Shown: piece after piece, positions 1 through 12,890 of the stretch
Layout of the letters: every line of letters starts with the position of its first letter
How positions within the stretch are numbered: the first letter of the stretch is position 1
Assembly (NCBI RefSeq): GCF_004337985.1
Contig: NC_043740.1
Coordinates: 744,001-808,000, forward strand
Direction: 5' to 3'
DNA: 64,000 nt
From: Pyricularia pennisetigena
Lineage: Eukaryota; Ascomycota; Sordariomycetes; Magnaporthales; Pyriculariaceae
Notes under the pieces: model-generated
The model's database searches: none
The model's input: only the letters and a program-made list of their open reading frames with translations
Told to the model about the DNA's origin: nothing
Made by a program: the position numbers and the translations under genes

Positions 1-3000
1 GTTAAAATTGGGATAAATATTTAACAAATAAAATGTATTTATTAATATGATTATCGATTAGCAGGTATTAAAATTAAGAGTAACCCAGTATAATCGAAAG
101 GAGACTAAAGTAATTATTTTAAATAATCATCCCTTTTTTAAATTTATTATTTTATTTTTTATACAATTTAAATAATATTTTCCATATCCCTCTTAAGGTT
201 AGTAAGATTGACCTGGTTATCCTGCTGTTTTTCCAGTTTTTTATCTAGTTTTGTATCCTGTTTTTGATTTTATTTTATATCCTGTTTTTCCTTCTCGTTT
301 TTAAAATTATTCTTATTTAGAATACTAGGTAAAAGAACTAAAGACGAAAAGGAAGTCAAATTCGCACACGAAAACAAGAAAGACGAGTATGTAATACTAA
401 TTAACTGCGGTAAACATTTTGCAGCAATTTTGGGGAATGTTTTACCAATAGTTTTGCGTAGCTTTTTACCTACAACTTTGGTAAATAACGAAATTTTCGC
501 TATTTTGAAAATCTTTGGGAGTTTTAATATAAAGCGTAATGGGGTTTAACTATTAGGATCAAATAAAATCGAAACAACGGGTAGTGGAAATATAAACTTT
601 TTATTTTTAGGGCCAATACGGAAATAACCAACCATTTAAAAAAGGTTTTGGTTGGAGTATTGGGGGTATATCCATTTATTTATAATATGCAAAATATATT
701 TAACGCAACATATAATTTTAGTTTGGATAATAATACGGCGAACGTGGATGGCGCAGAAATGAATAGTTAAATAATTCGAAAATAATTATATATAAACCAA
801 TAATAATAAAGGGTTTTTGCCTATAAAGAAAACGATATAAAAACATTTTGCTGTTTTTTGCAAAACTATAAAAGCGATTAATTCGAAGCGGAAATTATAT
901 GTATAATTTTAAACTATTTCCCGTATTAAACGTTGAAAGGAATTTTGGGGACGAATAATTTAGGGGTTTTTGAATACCGTTTAATTTCGCGTGAAATAAT
1001 TATTAGAATAAAGTTAGTACATGATTCTAAAATAAACAATGGATAAAATTTATTATCAGTTTTAAACCGGCGATTTTGCCTCTATTTGCCCATTGGTATA
1101 TTCTTTTTGAATTCTTTTATGTAAATTGAGGAAAGGTTTGAGGCATTTTGCCTGCAATCGAACGGGGAATTGGGGCGCGAGGAGCCATTTTAACTAAACT
1201 AATTAAGAATAGTTTGGCGGTAAATCTTTTGATAAAAAAATTAATGGTAAGAAAAAATGGTTAGAAACAATGCGAATAATGGATAACGAAAGATAAAAAC
1301 AGAAAAGAATTGGTGCGGATAAATGGTCGGGTTAAAAGCCGAATTTCTTTAGGGTTTGCAAAAAAGTGAATAAAAGCGGGGTATGGTTGAATTTAAACCT
1401 AGTTGGGTTTAAGGTGGAAAGTTTTTATCGACGGCGCTAAGCCTAATTGGGTAAAGAGCAAATACATTGAAGGTGGGGTAACCAAATTGGGAATTCAAAC
1501 GCCAAACCCTTTTATTTTATCAAATGTATTAAATTTATTACAATGATAAAAATTGGAAATTTAACCATAATTTTCAATTTTCAATTTTAAATCCAATTTT
1601 GCTAAACTTGAAACAACTAATTATTTTTCAATACTATTATTGTTTGCAAATATGGGTAAACATTTTTATTTTAAATAGTGTATTTTAGTTTTAATTTAAA
1701 AATTAACAGTTTTTAGCGCGAAAACGCAAAAACGACGAAAAAATAGGATAAAAAGCCCAGAAATCGCGCGATTGTAATAAAATGCTGAAAACGCAAGCAG
1801 AAAATGCCGACGATTTCAGACTAATAATGGACCGCGCATGCAAACGTTTCAATACCGCATTATTTAGTCAAAAATCTAAACTTCGGAACGAATATAAAGA
1901 TTTTACGTTTACTAAATACGTACGAAAACAAATGGAAAATGAATTCAAAGTTGATTTTACGATCAAAAAGTGAATAATTATTATATAAACCCTTTTTCAA
2001 TACCAAAATAACGTGATAACCATTTCATATAACCATCCAAGAAACTTTAAAACCAATATTGGAAAATTTTGCAATCTATATTTAGTTTAAAATCCCGCAC
2101 CCCTGCCCTAATCGACCACGAAAATTGGGAAAATATGGACGATTTGGATAATTTGGAAGATTTTTTAAAACTTTTTTTTCAAATTCCCATTGAAAAACTG
2201 AATTTGAAATGCAAAAATAGGAGAAAATAATTAATGCTTTATTATATAAACAACATATTTACCAAAACAAAGCGAGTTAATTTGTCCCCCAAATTTTCCA
2301 CAGGTCTGGAAAAGGTATTTTACCTAAACATTCTTTCAAATTTGGTAATATAATGCGCCAAATCCGCCACAAAATCGCGCGTTTTAGTAAACCGGCCAGT
2401 TTAAATCAAACAAAACTGATTGAATTGGTACATTATGATTGGTTATATAAAATAGTTATTTGAACATAAGGGTAACAATTTTAAATATTGCGTAATTTAT
2501 TTTACGACATAATATATCGATGCTGGTATTCACTCGCAGCCTATTTGGTTTTTGAGGTGCATTATTAGGCGAACAAAAATGCGGTTTATAATCTTAATAT
2601 AAATTAAATATACCAATTATTTAAAGCTAAAACCAAAGAAGTTTTACAAATTTTCCGAAATGAAATAACTGCTAGTTATTTTTACAGGGCGACTTTTTTT
2701 ACGTTTATACAATCGCTTGTTTTGCATGAACCAACGTTTTTGCGCGCTTTTTTTTGTTTTAGCGTACCCAAACCTTTAATTATAAATTATGATTATATTA
2801 AAATTACCGCCCTATTTCGTGTTTAGAAATCGTATAAGGTTTTTGATTGTGAAATATCTGTCCAACGCGTTTGCGTTAAACAAACCCCCTATAAAACTTA
2901 TATAAATATGTTAAAAAACTCCATTCGCACCATTTGCCGAATAATAGTTTAGGAAAATGTGGATAAATGGGTTACGCTCCCATTTATTACAAGTAATTGG

Positions 3001-4680
3001 GTTAGGGTCCTTTATTACCTAAAAAGACTTGAACGTTAGGTAAAAAGGTTATAAATGCTGGTTACAAAGCTAATTTATAATAAAATGCCTAAACAATCTA
3101 AGGATATGTTTTACCAGCTATTTAATTCAAATACGCGGAATGATTGCAAATTTGAAGTATATATTTTACGCTGGTTTTAGTAGTTAAAACTTCAAGTTGC
3201 GTAAATGTTATTCACATTTAATTAACGTAACAAATTTCCAATTAAATAAAAACAACATTTAAAAAAGATTGTTAAACGGTTAATTGAATTTTATATTTGA
3301 CTATTTTAAAAGGGAATTTTATGTCCCATTATTTTGATTATTAAGCGAACCAACTACATTTTTTCCGTTGATATTGTAACCCGTTTTGCATGGTTAGCAG
3401 TAAGGTTCAAAATAGTAAATAATTGTACCAAAAACATTTCCGCCGCTTTTTGCAATACCATTTAAACTTTTTTTTATATTTGCGATATAAAAAGGGCGCA
3501 ATTATGGATATTATATCTCTAACTTAACGTTCAAAAACGATTTTAGGGATTAAAAAATCTGTACGGGGTTCCAGTCGGCGGATGTCATTTAACGCAATTA
3601 TTATAAACAATTATTAAAATATAATTATCCAGTATAACCAATTATATTCTTTACTCCCAGCTTTAAACCAGTTTGCACGACTATTTCTTTATTATCCATA
3701 TTTTGTACCCGTATATTAAATTTCCGGTTTTTCGATTTGGTGGTTTGCCCCCAATTGTCTTTTTTGCGGTTTTTTTAATTTTCCCTGGTTTTATTTGTAA
3801 ATTATCCTCTAAATAAATAATAGGTTAAGGTGTTTTTGGAGTTTCCCGTTGTCGTGAGGGTAATTCGGGGTTCATTTGTTTCAAAAAATGTAAAAGTAAG
3901 GAATGGGTTCGACGTAAATTAACGATGATTTATAAATTGTGAATTTAAATATGCGATAATTAAAAAGAAAAAAATGTTTTTTCATTACATGGTAACATTT
4001 GATTTAATTTGGGAAAATTAGGAGTTTGTCGACTTTTTCTGTTTTGTTTTTGCCATATTTGTGTGAATAAAACCTGGCGACAGATAATAATGCAAAAAAA
4101 ACAGTTAAGCCGTACAAATTCTTGATTTTAACAAATCTATTACATACAATTTGACCGATATTTGCCCGTTATCAATTATTCAAAGTTCCACTGTCTTATC
4201 AAACGGACAAACCAAATATAATCTCATTTTTTCCACAATTTGAAAACAATGAGGAAAAGGTTTTTACCTTTTCTTTTCCTTGATTTTTAACCACATTAAC
4301 GTAATGGATACCGTATTGCCATTTCCGGAAACTTTGATCGAAAACTGGTGTTTCCGAATACTGAAATTATTAACGAATTTTGTAATAATTTTTTTGATAT
4401 ATATATACCGGTCCCACGTTTACTTAGCGCTAATTTCTACGATTATAATTTCCTTTTTAAATTAAACTAGGAAATTAAAACCGTAATTATTGCGGTGTTT
4501 GCAAATAATTAAAATACAGGCTGCAACGATCCTGTTTTATACGGCGGGAAAAATAATGCCTGATATATTTACGCATTTAAATTATGGAACAATTTCCTCG
4601 ATTTATTCGTTTTTTTGATTTTGGTTCCGACGTTGGTATCCGACAGATAATAAAGTCAATTTAACCGTCGAAGGGTTTCA
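1..4680. other. AT-rich, RIP-like sequence with no identified gene
   Basis: Nothing in this stretch could be identified. It is strongly AT-rich, all frames are broken by TAA/TAG, and only short ORFs remain, for example 63 codons at 1,782-1,973 that start MLKTQAENADD and are rich in Lys, Arg and Asp/Glu. The composition matches the recognisable RIPed transposons further right, so it is most likely decayed repeat DNA, possibly including the upstream part of the hAT element that follows. I looked for reverse transcriptase, integrase, DDE transposase, tyrosine recombinase (DUF3435) and helicase motifs by eye and found none. Confidence 0.6.
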
Positions 4681-4689
4681 GAGACCTAA

Positions 4690-6662
4690 ATTGGCGGAAA
4701 TCTGGCAATATTACTATTGGGGCTTTTTTCGAAAAAGCGGCGAACCATGTTTAATTTGCAAAAGATGTTTGCAAATGTCAAAACATCCCCAATTTAGTGA
4801 AAAACCCCAGTATAATGGAGCCAGTACCCTTACACGGCATCGGAATACAATTATTTATATTTAAAACGAACTCGGATTATAAAACGATTCCCTTAACCCC
4901 AATTCAATTTCTACGGAATTTTATAGGGTAAATCTTTTCCGTTTATTAACGCAATGTAACCATTTATATAATTATCAATATAACCATTTATTTAACCATT
5001 TTATATGATTATGCATTTTATATTACTATTTATATATTTGCAAAAATTATTATATAATTACCTTTTTTAAGCGAAAGAAATCCACAAATATACGAGAAGC
5101 GAGGTCGAGGAATTATAGGTCCAATTTTGCATTTTATTGCGAAAAGGATTCAATATTATATAAAATTCGGAGTTTAAAATGTTTATGCAAACCTGAAACG
5201 ATTGCTGGAAGGTTTAATCGCCACAAACCTTCGCCAAAAAACTGCAAAAATATATCCGAAAATATTATTGCCCAAAATTTAATAAATGTCCTCAAAAATG
5301 GTAAATTCTTTTGGTTTTGGACGGATGGACAAACCCCGGTTTGAAACACGTTTTTTGGAATATTATCGCCGTTTATATCGACAATAATCAGCTATATCGT
5401 TATATTGTTTTAGATTTTATTGCGATTAGCGCCAGCAAAACGAGGGAAAACCTGGTAAAATTTACCGTTCAAACTAATTTTAAACATAAATTAGAAAGTA
5501 AAATATTGGTATTTATAGTTAGTAATGTTTCCAGTTTCCGCACCGGGGACCTGTTACGGAAATTCGAAAAAAACATTCCCTAAACATGAATGCAATTAAA
5601 TAGTCTACGAATGCTTTATATGGTTTACGTACTACAATTAGTAGAAAGGGCCATATATTAAAATCTTTATATTTCCAAAATAGATTCCCGCGCATTTTCA
5701 ACTAATTCTAACGATAAAAAACACTTGGCGATAAATAATTTAAAGGAATTTGAAATGTGGGCTATATCCCTAAAACATAATATCGCCGAAATAAATGTTT
5801 TACCTTATTAGAAAATTTGAAATATAATTATTGAATATATTATTTTTTTATATTTATTACGGTACTTGGCGGTTTTATTGCATTTAAGCCCCAGATGTAC
5901 CGAATTCTTGTATAATTTGCAACAAATTACTGGCGAATCTGGCGTAAAAGGACGCCGTTTGTTAATTAGAAATACATAAACGAAATGGAATTTAACTATT
6001 TCGGTTATTGCGCGTGCGTTTTAACTTCGTAGAACCATCGAATTATTTATTAAACAGTACCCGGTGTTAATAAAGGGCCCGAATAACCGGGCGAATTCGA
6101 TTTTACCAAAATTTCGAATTTTTGCAAAACGTTGGACTTTTTTAACTGTTTTTTGGGCAATAATTAAAAGTATCGCGGGTTTTACCTATTTGTTTTAACT
6201 CTATAAAATGGAAATAATTGCGTACGTTTTATTTGGGTTAGGAGCTATTGGAATTACTTTTACCAATTTCGAACGAAGATTTCATGGAAAAACCAAAAAA
6301 TATCCACAAACGGGATGGTGTATTAATTTGAAAAACGCAATTTGTGATGCACGAACAAAACTGGACAAATATATCAACCTAACTCAACGTTAAAAAATTG
6401 AAAAACTGTATTTTGTGACGGTTATTTTAATCCCATTTACGCGGACGGATTTTAGAAAAAATAGGCTCCGATATTACGTAAAGCATACCAACCAAAGGGT
6501 TGAAAGCTCAATTAGCCAAAACATTAATTGTTTGGCCGAATTATATTCGCAAAAGCAAAACCCAAATTTCCACCCCAAAATAAAATCAAATTACCCGGGA
6601 ACGGATCTAGATTTATTTATTTTAATAGCGGAAGCCAAATTTCAAAAAACGGAAACATATTC
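4690..6662 (+). pseudogene. hAT-family transposase relic with BED zinc finger (RIPed, truncated)
   Basis: The relic of a hAT DNA-transposon transposase can be read on the plus strand. At 4,741-4,860 one frame encodes a BED-type zinc finger: C-x2-C, a run of residues, then the STLTRHR segment supplying the histidines. At 5,311-5,583 the frame reads DGWTNPG...IAVYIDNN, with a later GxxTREN-like element (SASKTRENL), the order expected of the hAT catalytic region that begins with the DGW(T/S) motif. At about 6,290-6,450 an ARTKLDKY...VTVILIPF segment resembles the conserved hAT piece before the dimerisation region. The C-terminal dimerisation domain is missing because an LTR (6,663) follows directly. 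Stops and shifts throughout make it non-functional. It could have been the source of mobility for the hAT MITE at 28,561, but no shared terminus is visible here. Confidence 0.65.
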
Positions 6663-7231
6663 TGTTAACAATATGGGTTGCTAATAGGGGTTTAGGCATT
6701 AGCCTAGGTGCGGCGTGGTGCTAGTTGCGTTGTAAAAGCCTGTAATTACAGGGCTTAAATACACTAAATTCACTAAAATGGTTCACTAATTTTGGGATTG
6801 ATAGATTTGATTTATTGGTGGAGGAAATTTTACTTTATCTCCCTTACATACTCTCCGACATCGAAGTGGGGGTCCGCACCCCGCAAAGGGTTCCGGTGCC
6901 GCACACGATTTTCCGAAAAAATTATTTTATATGCGTTGTTGAAAAAACACCTTTATTTCCATATAAACCATTTTTGGGTTCGCATTGATTTGCTGATTTG
7001 GTGAAAATTTCAACCCGGTACAGGGTAGCTGACTCGTATATGCAGGGTGGGTGTTAAACCCGGTACAGGGTGAAACCCCATTCGCTGATTTTAAATCGCA
7101 ATTTTTGCAATATATAAAATATAATAGAAAAATCCGACAGCCCTAATAGCCCCACTTCGGCATTATTTATTGTGGTTTATATACAAATAAAAGTCAACCA
7201 ATTATATGCTAAATATCGCATATAATTAACA
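6663..7231 (-). repeat. LTR D1, 3' LTR of the Copia relic
   Basis: This 569-bp sequence begins TGTTA and ends TAACA and is repeated in the same orientation at 43,538-44,093 (LTR D2). On the minus strand a purine tract of seven A then five G (7,232-7,243) lies immediately before it. This is the expected polypurine tract next to a 3' LTR, so D1 is assigned to the minus-strand Copia relic on its right. The two copies share several GC-rich blocks (for example around 6,700-6,760 and 43,570-43,630) and differ mainly by transitions. No 5-bp target duplication is available because the Copia 5' end is lost. Confidence 0.75.
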
Positions 7232-7243
7232 CCCCCTTTTTTT
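7232..7243 (-). other. Polypurine tract of the Copia relic
   Basis: Read on the minus strand this is AAAAAAAGGGGG directly abutting the TGTTAA start of LTR D1. That is the standard position and composition of a plus-strand priming site in LTR retrotransposons. Confidence 0.65.
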
Positions 7244-9197
7244 GCTACTATTTATATAAAGTCGGAAAAAGAAATATATAAAAGATAAAACCCAAAAAAA
7301 GATCCCCCTTGTGTCCCAACCCGATTCGAATTCCCGATATGAACCCCTTGGATAATTAAGCCTTTTATACCGACCTGTAACCCCCGAAATGGACGAACCC
7401 CCGAATTGGAAAAAACCCCCAGAATTGTGACAACCCCCGAATTCGAACCCCCGATTTGCATAATATAAACCCACGGAATTAATTACTAAACCAGGTAGCT
7501 AATTTGGTTGTTCGTTGGTAATAGTCCAAGTTAGGCATATTATTTAGGGTATTTCGAATGCGTCAATCGCCCAAAATACGAGTTTTTTTCAATTTCAATT
7601 TAACGTTTGGTATAAAGTGGGTATAAATTGTTTATTATTGAACCTGTACAGGGTAGATTCGGGTAATACGGCCGGTATTGGGCTAATAAAAATCCAATAT
7701 TTACAAACAAAAAAAATGTAATGGGTAATTAGTTAACGAACTAATTAAATACCCTAAGATTTAGTAGGTAAAAACTAAATTTTTAGGGGCTTAAACCCTA
7801 TAAATTTTGAAAAACTTTGTGAATTGGAAACGTTAGGGGCTTTATTAGGCCATAAGCGGGTATTTGCTTGGATTCGAGGTATTTTAGGGGTACTAATCCT
7901 TTTATAATTAATTCCCGTATGTAATGAAATTTTAATCACGTATATTTAATACGTTGGTGGTGCGTAGGGTTATGTGCGTTAGCTATAAAACCTGTATTAT
8001 TTCCAAATATTGCAATAAAGCTTTTTATAGATAGTCCAATTTTTATAGAAAAGTTTTTAAACCATTGTGCTTTACGCAGGGTTTCCGCTAAGGTATCGGT
8101 TTCGGTTTTTGGAATGCTTAAAGCTATAATATTAACCTTTTTGCACTTCCACGTTGTAGGGCCCCAAAATAAAGTATATAAATATCCGTAAGTGGATTTT
8201 GAATTTTTTTTAGCCCCGGCAAAATCGTTATTACTAAAACCCAGTAGTTAAGGGTTTTTAAAACTCCCTATTAAAAAATTGGGTGATAATTCGGCTTTAA
8301 ATACTTTATTTCCGTAACAAATAAATAAGGATTTAGTACCCGTTAAATAACGTAATAAGTTTTTAGCTCCCGTTAAGTGGACTGTAGTAATTTTTGTTCA
8401 AAAAACGTGAAAACCACTGAACCGTAAAACCGATATCCGGGCGCGTTAAGAATATTAAATACATAAAAGTGCCGATAATACGTTATAATAGTTTAATTTT
8501 TAACGCATTTACGGGTTAACCCCCATTATATTTTAGCACACCCGGCTGTAAGGGAACAAATTTAGGTTTGCAATTAACTAATCCGAACGTTGTTAATATT
8601 TCCCCTATATACTAATTTTAATGGAGCCAAAGTAGGCGTTTAGGCCTATCCTTTATGATTTGAACGTTTAAAAAGTAGGTTGCAGGGCCCCTGTTTTCCA
8701 GCGCGTATACCTTATTAAAAAAGGTTTTTAAATCCTAAATATATTGTAATTTAAGCCCTATTAACAGGCAGTCGTTTACAAAGGTAACGATAAAATATTT
8801 GGATTTAACGTTATAAAAAACAGCGGGATGAGAGATTAACGGCTTAAAACCTTCTTTAAAAAGTAGGGTTTTGAATTTGTTTTTCCATTTTTTTAGACCC
8901 TGTTTTAAACTGTATAACGCTGTTTCCAACTGTATAACCTGCAATATTTTCGGATTATAATCAAATTCCACTAAAATCTTAACGGTGGTAAAGTTACAAA
9001 TTTTAGCCCATCCGTTAAAACCGTTTGGAATTTGCAAATATATATTTACGTCGGTAAGGTCACTCTTTAAAAACGCACCGATAAAATCGATTTGTTTTAT
9101 TTCCTAATTTTGTATATTAGCTATAGCTAATAATATACGCCAGGTAAGTGGTATATTAGTGCTAGTAAAAGTTTCGATATAATTTAGGCCTTCGACC
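7244..9197 (-). pseudogene. Copia (Ty1-type) polyprotein relic, RT and RNase H part
   Basis: On the minus strand the sequence encodes a decayed Copia reverse transcriptase and RNase H. At 9,037-8,735 the open piece starts MQIPNGFNGW and includes ETALYSLKQGLKKW, matching the Copia LYGLKQ-x-RxW block. It is followed by FVNDCLLIG where family members have YVDDLL(I/L); the first Asp is replaced, so the active site is lost. Upstream, at about 9,180-9,100, lies YIETFTSTNIPLTWRILLA, the element before the RT palm. RNase H-like sequence with many stops continues to about 7,850. The gag, protease and integrase parts are missing because LTR S1 begins at 9,198. The strand agrees with the polypurine tract and LTR D1. 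Confidence 0.75.
7378..7460. repeat. Short tandem array of an AACCCCCGAAT-type motif
   Basis: Five imperfect copies of a 14-19 bp motif containing AACCCCCGAA or a close variant start at about 7,378, 7,395, 7,414, 7,431 and 7,445. They lie near the 3' end of the minus-strand Copia relic. On that strand the motif is G-rich (GGGGGTT). No function is inferred. Confidence 0.6.
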
Positions 9198-9409
9198 TGT
9201 GAACATGGCTAGCGCAGGGCTAATTATATTAGCTACCCTGCATTATCTCATAACGGCTAGCACGGGCTAATTTTATTAGTCACCCTGCATCGAATAAATA
9301 AATAAATAACAAATAACAAATAAAACGTATACGCGTTTATACACACAAAGCTTTATATATCACGTCTTTGTTCATAGTTTTAACAACAAAACAAATACGT
9401 CATATATAA

Positions 9410-9499
9410 TTTAGCTTACTGGTATAATTCACGTACCATAATCTATATCATATATACGTTGTTGAAGTGCGTGGGTTCGAATCCCGTTGTGGTCGCAGA
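9410..9499 (+). other. tRNA-like sequence inside LTR S1
   Basis: A box-A-like element (TTAGCTTACTGGTATAATTC) is followed about 45 bp later by a canonical Pol III box B (GGTTCGAATCC) and a tRNA-3'-end-like GTTGTGGTCGCA. The same module is in LTR S2 at 42,540-42,632 on the minus strand, where box A is closer to consensus (TAGCTTAGTGGTATAATGC). I could not form a clean 7-bp acceptor stem or D stem, so I treat it as tRNA-derived promoter sequence within an LTR rather than a functional tRNA gene. Confidence 0.55.
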
Positions 9500-9527
9500 T
9501 TTTCTGTGCATGCATAAGCACAACAGG

Positions 9528-9536
9528 CCGTTAGGC
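9528..9536. repeat. Left 9-bp target duplication of T
   Basis: CCGTTAGGC occurs directly before the TAGTCTCAG start of T and again directly after its CTGAGACTA end (23,357-23,365). The related empty LTR S2 contains two natural copies of this 9-mer 8 bp apart, so the duplication alone is not decisive. The 9-bp duplication flanking T2 is independent support. Confidence 0.65.
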
Positions 9537-9705
9537 TAGTCTCAGTGTTTAGACTAGACCCCCCTGCTTCGCAGTGGGGACCGAACGCTCCATGTACCTT
9601 TCAGCCACATGGCTTTTCGACCAACTGCATTGGCCGAAAAAATCGCGCTCGTTTTAGTCTGAGGACAATTTGTCGCATTTCGCCGTTTATGGCGGTACCA
9701 CCAAC
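9537..9705 (+). repeat. L-end of T with stacked hairpins
   Basis: Several small perfect hairpins follow one another: TAGTCT/AGACTA (9,537-9,556), CCCC-CTGC/GCAG-T-GGGG (9,560-9,579), CCATGT/ACATGG (9,590-9,612) and CGCC/GGCG (9,681-9,694). The L-end of T2 (27,381 back to about 27,215, minus strand) is nearly the same sequence. The GC-rich hairpins stand out against the RIPed interior. Confidence 0.7.
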
Positions 9706-9849
9706 AAAATACCCAATGCTGCGATATCGCCAACCACTATTCCCCCCGACACACAAAAAAATAAAAAATTTTTACCACTATACTATATATTTACGTATAT
9801 TAACCTTTATTCGATATATTATTAAACCAAATAAAACCCGAATTTAATA

Positions 9850-12800
9850 ATGGAAAACATATTTCCAATAATACCAATAAATACACCCGAAAAAATATTC
9901 TTATCCGCGCAATTTGCAACCCAATATTTTACGTCCGACCTAACCCCATTATTTCCATCGATATCGCAATTACTTTCCTTTTTATCGTTATCCCAATTAC
10001 CATTGCTTAATCGTATATTCGAAAATAAATGGGAATTTAGGCCTTTTTTAATCGATTAAAAGCAATTACCGAGGGAATCCGAATCCGAAACGGAAATAAA
10101 CCCCGAAACCAAATTTATTCGCGATATTACCAAATTTTGGCGCAACCGTTACCGACGCACCAAATTTACGTAATTTATCCACGTTTGGGTAATAGCGGCA
10201 AATTTTCACGAAATTACCCGACCTACCCCATCGCAAATACTTTTTTTTAAAAAAATATTACGAAATTTTTAAATCCGAAAACGTTTACGAACCAATGGGG
10301 TCGAATACCGTTTTAATAATAAATTTCCTGCGCCTATTAAGGCCGACGTTTTACGTAGGGAATTGCAACAATTAATATAATATTTACGTTTTTTTAACCG
10401 GTTCGAGCCCACAAATTTCCAATTTTCGGGAATAAAGGATTGTTCCGCCAAAAACGTGAGCGATATGGATTAGTTTAAACAGGTATTCGACACGTTTACC
10501 CAGGAAATCCCGTCCAAAACGCCAATATTATATAAATTTATATTTTTATTATTATTGCATTCCCGGGGCTACCGCCCGTTTTATTTATCGTTACAAATTT
10601 CGAACGTGGTACACCTGGAACCAAATACCTTTTTAAAAACCATAAACCCCTTAACGTTAAAAGATTAACGCGTTATATTAATATTGGCGATTTTAACCCA
10701 CGGATATTCCCCCTAAAAAAGCAATTATTTGCTATACGCACTCGTATTATACCTTATAAATAATGGAATTCCACGACGTATTGTAAATATATTATCCGGG
10801 TTTGGAATATGTTCATTTTATAAAGCTATTAAACGGTAAACCCAATAATTTGTCGCCGTTGCCCGAATACGTTATTAGCAATATTTATATTTATATTTAA
10901 CTTTTACCGCGAACAGCAATAATAATTTTTTACATATATATATATATATATATATATTAATATATAAATAAATTTAAAAAGGATCGCTCGTGACCTAATA
11001 TTATCCTTCGTATATAATAATTTCAATTTTTTGGATAAGGTATAGGATTTTGGATATGGAAGACGTAACCGAATGCAAAATTTGACATCGTGTTTCCTTA
11101 TATTAACGCCAGGATTTGAACGATACACGTAATCCCAATAGTACGCCACCGTACTTTTCCGCCAAAAATGGTTATAAACGCCCGCCTTTTTACAATATCC
11201 GGACACCTATTACGAAAACGCCAAATATTATATAATATACCAAATTTGTAATTTTTTATTCCCCAACCGCCTATATACGCCTGGAGCAATCCCACAATAC
11301 CCTACCCTCGCACGAATTATATTAACCTCCTACCTTATCCAAACCCCCGCTATTACCGAAAACGAAAAGGAATACGCAGGAATTATCCAAATCCACGAAA
11401 TCCTTTTTAAACGTTTTTTAAACCTGTTACCCGACCATTTCGACTATTTTTCCGTCCTATTCTTCGTTTATAAGGATTAAAAAACAACGTTATATATCCG
11501 TACCATTTAAGGAATTTATATCGAATTATTTTAACCTTTTAATAAAAAACAATGGATATTACCCGTACCAGCGTTTTTCCATATTAAATTTAATTTTATT
11601 AACCAGTTATGGTAATATTACGCCCCCATTATATCCATAAATATAACAGGGTTAGGGAAATATAACCAGTTTTAAAAAAATAAAAAGGAGTTTTACCACG
11701 CTTTACGGCTTTTACAAAATGCATTCCGGTCCCGCATTTTATATATTATAATTGCTGTTTTAATTTAAAACGGATTATTGGATAGGAATTAAATTTTTAA
11801 AAACGTTTTGGAAAAAGCTTTTACCGATATACCATATAATATATATATTTCCGTGGTAAACCGTATTTACGATAATATATTCGCTGGTTATATTAACGGT
11901 TTAATGGGTATTGGATTATGGGATATAAAACCCAAAATTAATATCGTTTTCCGCACGTAACGCCGTTATTTGCAAATAATTAACCTTTTATGGATAATAA
12001 TAAACGCGTTCCACCAAAGAGATTACGGCGTATTGGAAACTATAATACCGCAATTGGTCCTATTTTTTTACGGTTGTAAAGCAAAAAATTATAATTTTAA
12101 AATGCTATATTTAACCTGGTTATTACGACCAAAGGTTATAAATTAACCGCTGCGTTCCGGGATTTTAAAATTAACGTTCGTAAAATGTACCACGGCCGGG
12201 AATGAATTTAAACCGGTAAACCTAATAATTAAATATATTAATAAGGGTTTCGCCATAAATATTAAAAATAACCGCAATTCCACGCACGATTTGCGAAAAA
12301 CATTTTTAAATTATGTAACGATGGGGCTAATCGCAATTACGGTGCGCAAAATATTGGAAAACATCGCCCGTACACGCATTAATAGAAAATACCATATAAT
12401 GTTAATTAACCAAAATATAATCCATTATGCGTATTTGTTATTCCAAAATGGTTGGGGAAGCGAAAAAGCCGGAATAGTACCCAATTTCGATTTCGACGGC
12501 CCTGATTTATTATACCTGGGTTTGAAAAAGCTAATAGGCGATAAATTGGAGGTATTTAATTAAAATATCGTACGCCCCAATAACGTGCTATTTTAAGCGG
12601 ATATTGAAAAAATAGGGGCAAATCCAAAGGAGGGATATAACCGGACAAACGGTTTAAATATTAGTGGTATAATTAATACCGAAAAAGATCTGCTGGACGG
12701 AATATACGAAAAATCCGACGAAAAAAGCGCATAAAATTTAAAATAATAGAAAGTAAATTACGCAAACCAAAGCGGGTAAAAACGAGGATCGTTCCATTAT

Positions 12801-12890
12801 AAAAAGGAATTAAATGGACGAATAACGGTGACCTTACCCGCGAATAACGGAGGTAAAACAACGTCCGTAAAACCAGTAAATATAAACAAA
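9850..12890 (+). pseudogene. DUF6589-like protein relic
   Basis: A long plus-strand coding relic, broken by stops and frame changes, starts near MENIFPIIPINTP (9,850) and ends in acidic sequence around 12,700-12,890. Its best-preserved block, about 11,540-12,560, reads WILPVPAFFHIKFNF, then HALRLLQNAF, then DYGVLETIIPQLVLFFYG, MLYLTWLLRP, and NNRNSTHDLRKTF close to the end. From memory this order matches the fungal DUF6589 family, whose members are often repeat-associated and whose biochemical function I do not know to be established. As the only T gene without an obvious helicase motif, it is the most likely recombinase or transposase candidate of T, but that is inference. An HMM search with the RIP-reversed translation would settle the family. 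Confidence 0.6.

Noticed and set aside
1782..4465. Starship captain (DUF3435 tyrosine recombinase)
   Set aside because: I looked for the recombinase motifs in the decayed left end and could not find a convincing block; the T element has TIRs and a target duplication, unlike a Starship.
9410..9499. Functional tRNA gene
   Set aside because: Box A and box B are present but acceptor and D stems do not pair, and the module is repeated inside an LTR.
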